From assembly GCA_001970855.1 (NCBI GenBank), contig LSSN01003696.1, forward strand, positions 1 through 33,177: a stretch of DNA of 33,177 bases. The letters run 5' to 3'. The notes under the pieces were generated by a model. That model was not told the DNA's origin and did no database searches. It saw only the letters and a program-made list of their open reading frames with translations. The DNA comes from Smittium culicis (Eukaryota; Kickxellomycota; Harpellomycetes; Harpellales; Legeriomycetaceae). Below, piece after piece: positions 32,660 through 33,177 of the stretch; position 1 is the first letter of the stretch; the number at the start of each line of letters is the position of its first letter. The translations under genes were made by a program, and so were the position numbers.

Positions 32660-33177
32660 TATTTATCCCTATCTATTTTTCTTTCAACTTTATTACTGTG
32701 TATTTAGAAATAGAACACTTGGAATAACACTTAAATATAACAATATCAATAAAAATCTTATTTTCCCTAATTTCACGCTTAACTACATATCCCATCTTAT
32801 TTATACGATTACTTTTGTGTTGTTTACAAGTTTTGAATAAATCTGTTTTTTTTTCCCCTCCCCGAATACAAGTAGATCTACGACAATGTCTTGATAGTAT
32901 CTTTAATATTTAGTCAAGGGGGGGGGGGGGAGAAGGCTGATGTGATTGTTGTACAATATATTTTTTATTTTTTTATTTGTTTTAAAGTCTATTTATTTTT
33001 AATAAAGCGCTAAACCCATCCATAATCCATGATCCATATAATCTTATCTATCTTTATAAATTTTTTTTTTTTACGCGGAACTTGACATCTCATGCATCTC
33101 ATCTACTTCACTTATAAAAAATGTTGCAATTTATAATCCCACTATCTACGAGATAACTATCCCCTCCCCCCCCCCCC
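32660..33177. other. Permease upstream region to window end
   Basis: No gene is seen. A 13-G homopolymer (32918-32930) lies about 260 bp upstream of the permease start. The window terminates in a run of twelve Cs (33166-33177), suggesting the contig broke at this homopolymer. Confidence 0.6.

Noticed and set aside
1..33177. CRISPR arrays, prokaryotic operons, phage genes
   Set aside because: Spliceosomal introns, eukaryotic tRNAs with Pol III terminators and eukaryotic gene families throughout. The tandem repeats lack unique equal-length spacers.

Overview
The window looks like nuclear DNA of an AT-rich, intron-bearing fungus. Protein-coding exons are moderately AT-rich, and some intergenic DNA falls well below 20% G+C. 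Genes carry short spliceosomal introns (about 74-280 bp, GT...AG). CTG is read as leucine: CTG codons in the DCC1 homologue fall on conserved leucines. The set of homologues (animal-type TFB1M rRNA methylase, MTM1/SLC25A39 carrier, AAGAB, BFR1, DCC1, PFF1, a CNT nucleoside transporter and a DAL5-like permease) fits an early-diverging fungus better than a budding yeast. Harpellales/Kickxellomycotina is a plausible guess, but this is inference. Eight protein genes and two tRNA genes are supported. Seven of the eight show exon joins or motifs that match a known family closely, and all spliced models stay in frame from start to stop.

Layout: 1-978, repeat-bearing non-coding DNA with a (GA)n tract. 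979-2655 (-), CNT nucleoside transporter. 2656-6146, a 3.5 kb gene-free spacer with CCAAT-type motifs and a 27-bp minisatellite. 6147-7935 (+), TFB1M-type mitochondrial rRNA dimethyladenosine transferase (9 exons), convergent with 8143-9495 (-), MTM1/SLC25A39 carrier (2 exons). 9496-11165, non-coding DNA with a cluster of GATA-like motifs. 11166-11237 (-), tRNA-Pro(CGG). 11238-17981, an extremely AT-rich gene desert of 6.7 kb. 17982-18054 (+), tRNA-Arg(CCG). The remaining five genes are all on the minus strand: AAGAB/IRC6 (18282-20171), BFR1 (20711-22321), DCC1 (23412-25099), PFF1 (25669-28794) and a DAL5-family MFS permease (30956-32659). The window ends in a C homopolymer, probably a contig end.

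The genes form no operon-like pathway. Two are mitochondrial (TFB1M and MTM1), one acts in clathrin-adaptor assembly (AAGAB), one in mRNP/ribosome-associated function (BFR1), one in sister-chromatid cohesion (DCC1), and three are membrane transport or protease proteins.

The most interesting structure is the gene-free AT block. It is bracketed by two tRNA genes that both point outward, and more loosely by two TTAA-CCCTTTC ends in inverted orientation. It could be a regional centromere, or a very large decayed TTAA-type insertion. A second clear find is a short piggyBac-type MITE (perfect 14-bp inverted ends, TTAA duplication) sitting inside the last intron of the AAGAB homologue. A third is a 200-bp foldback element within the AT block.
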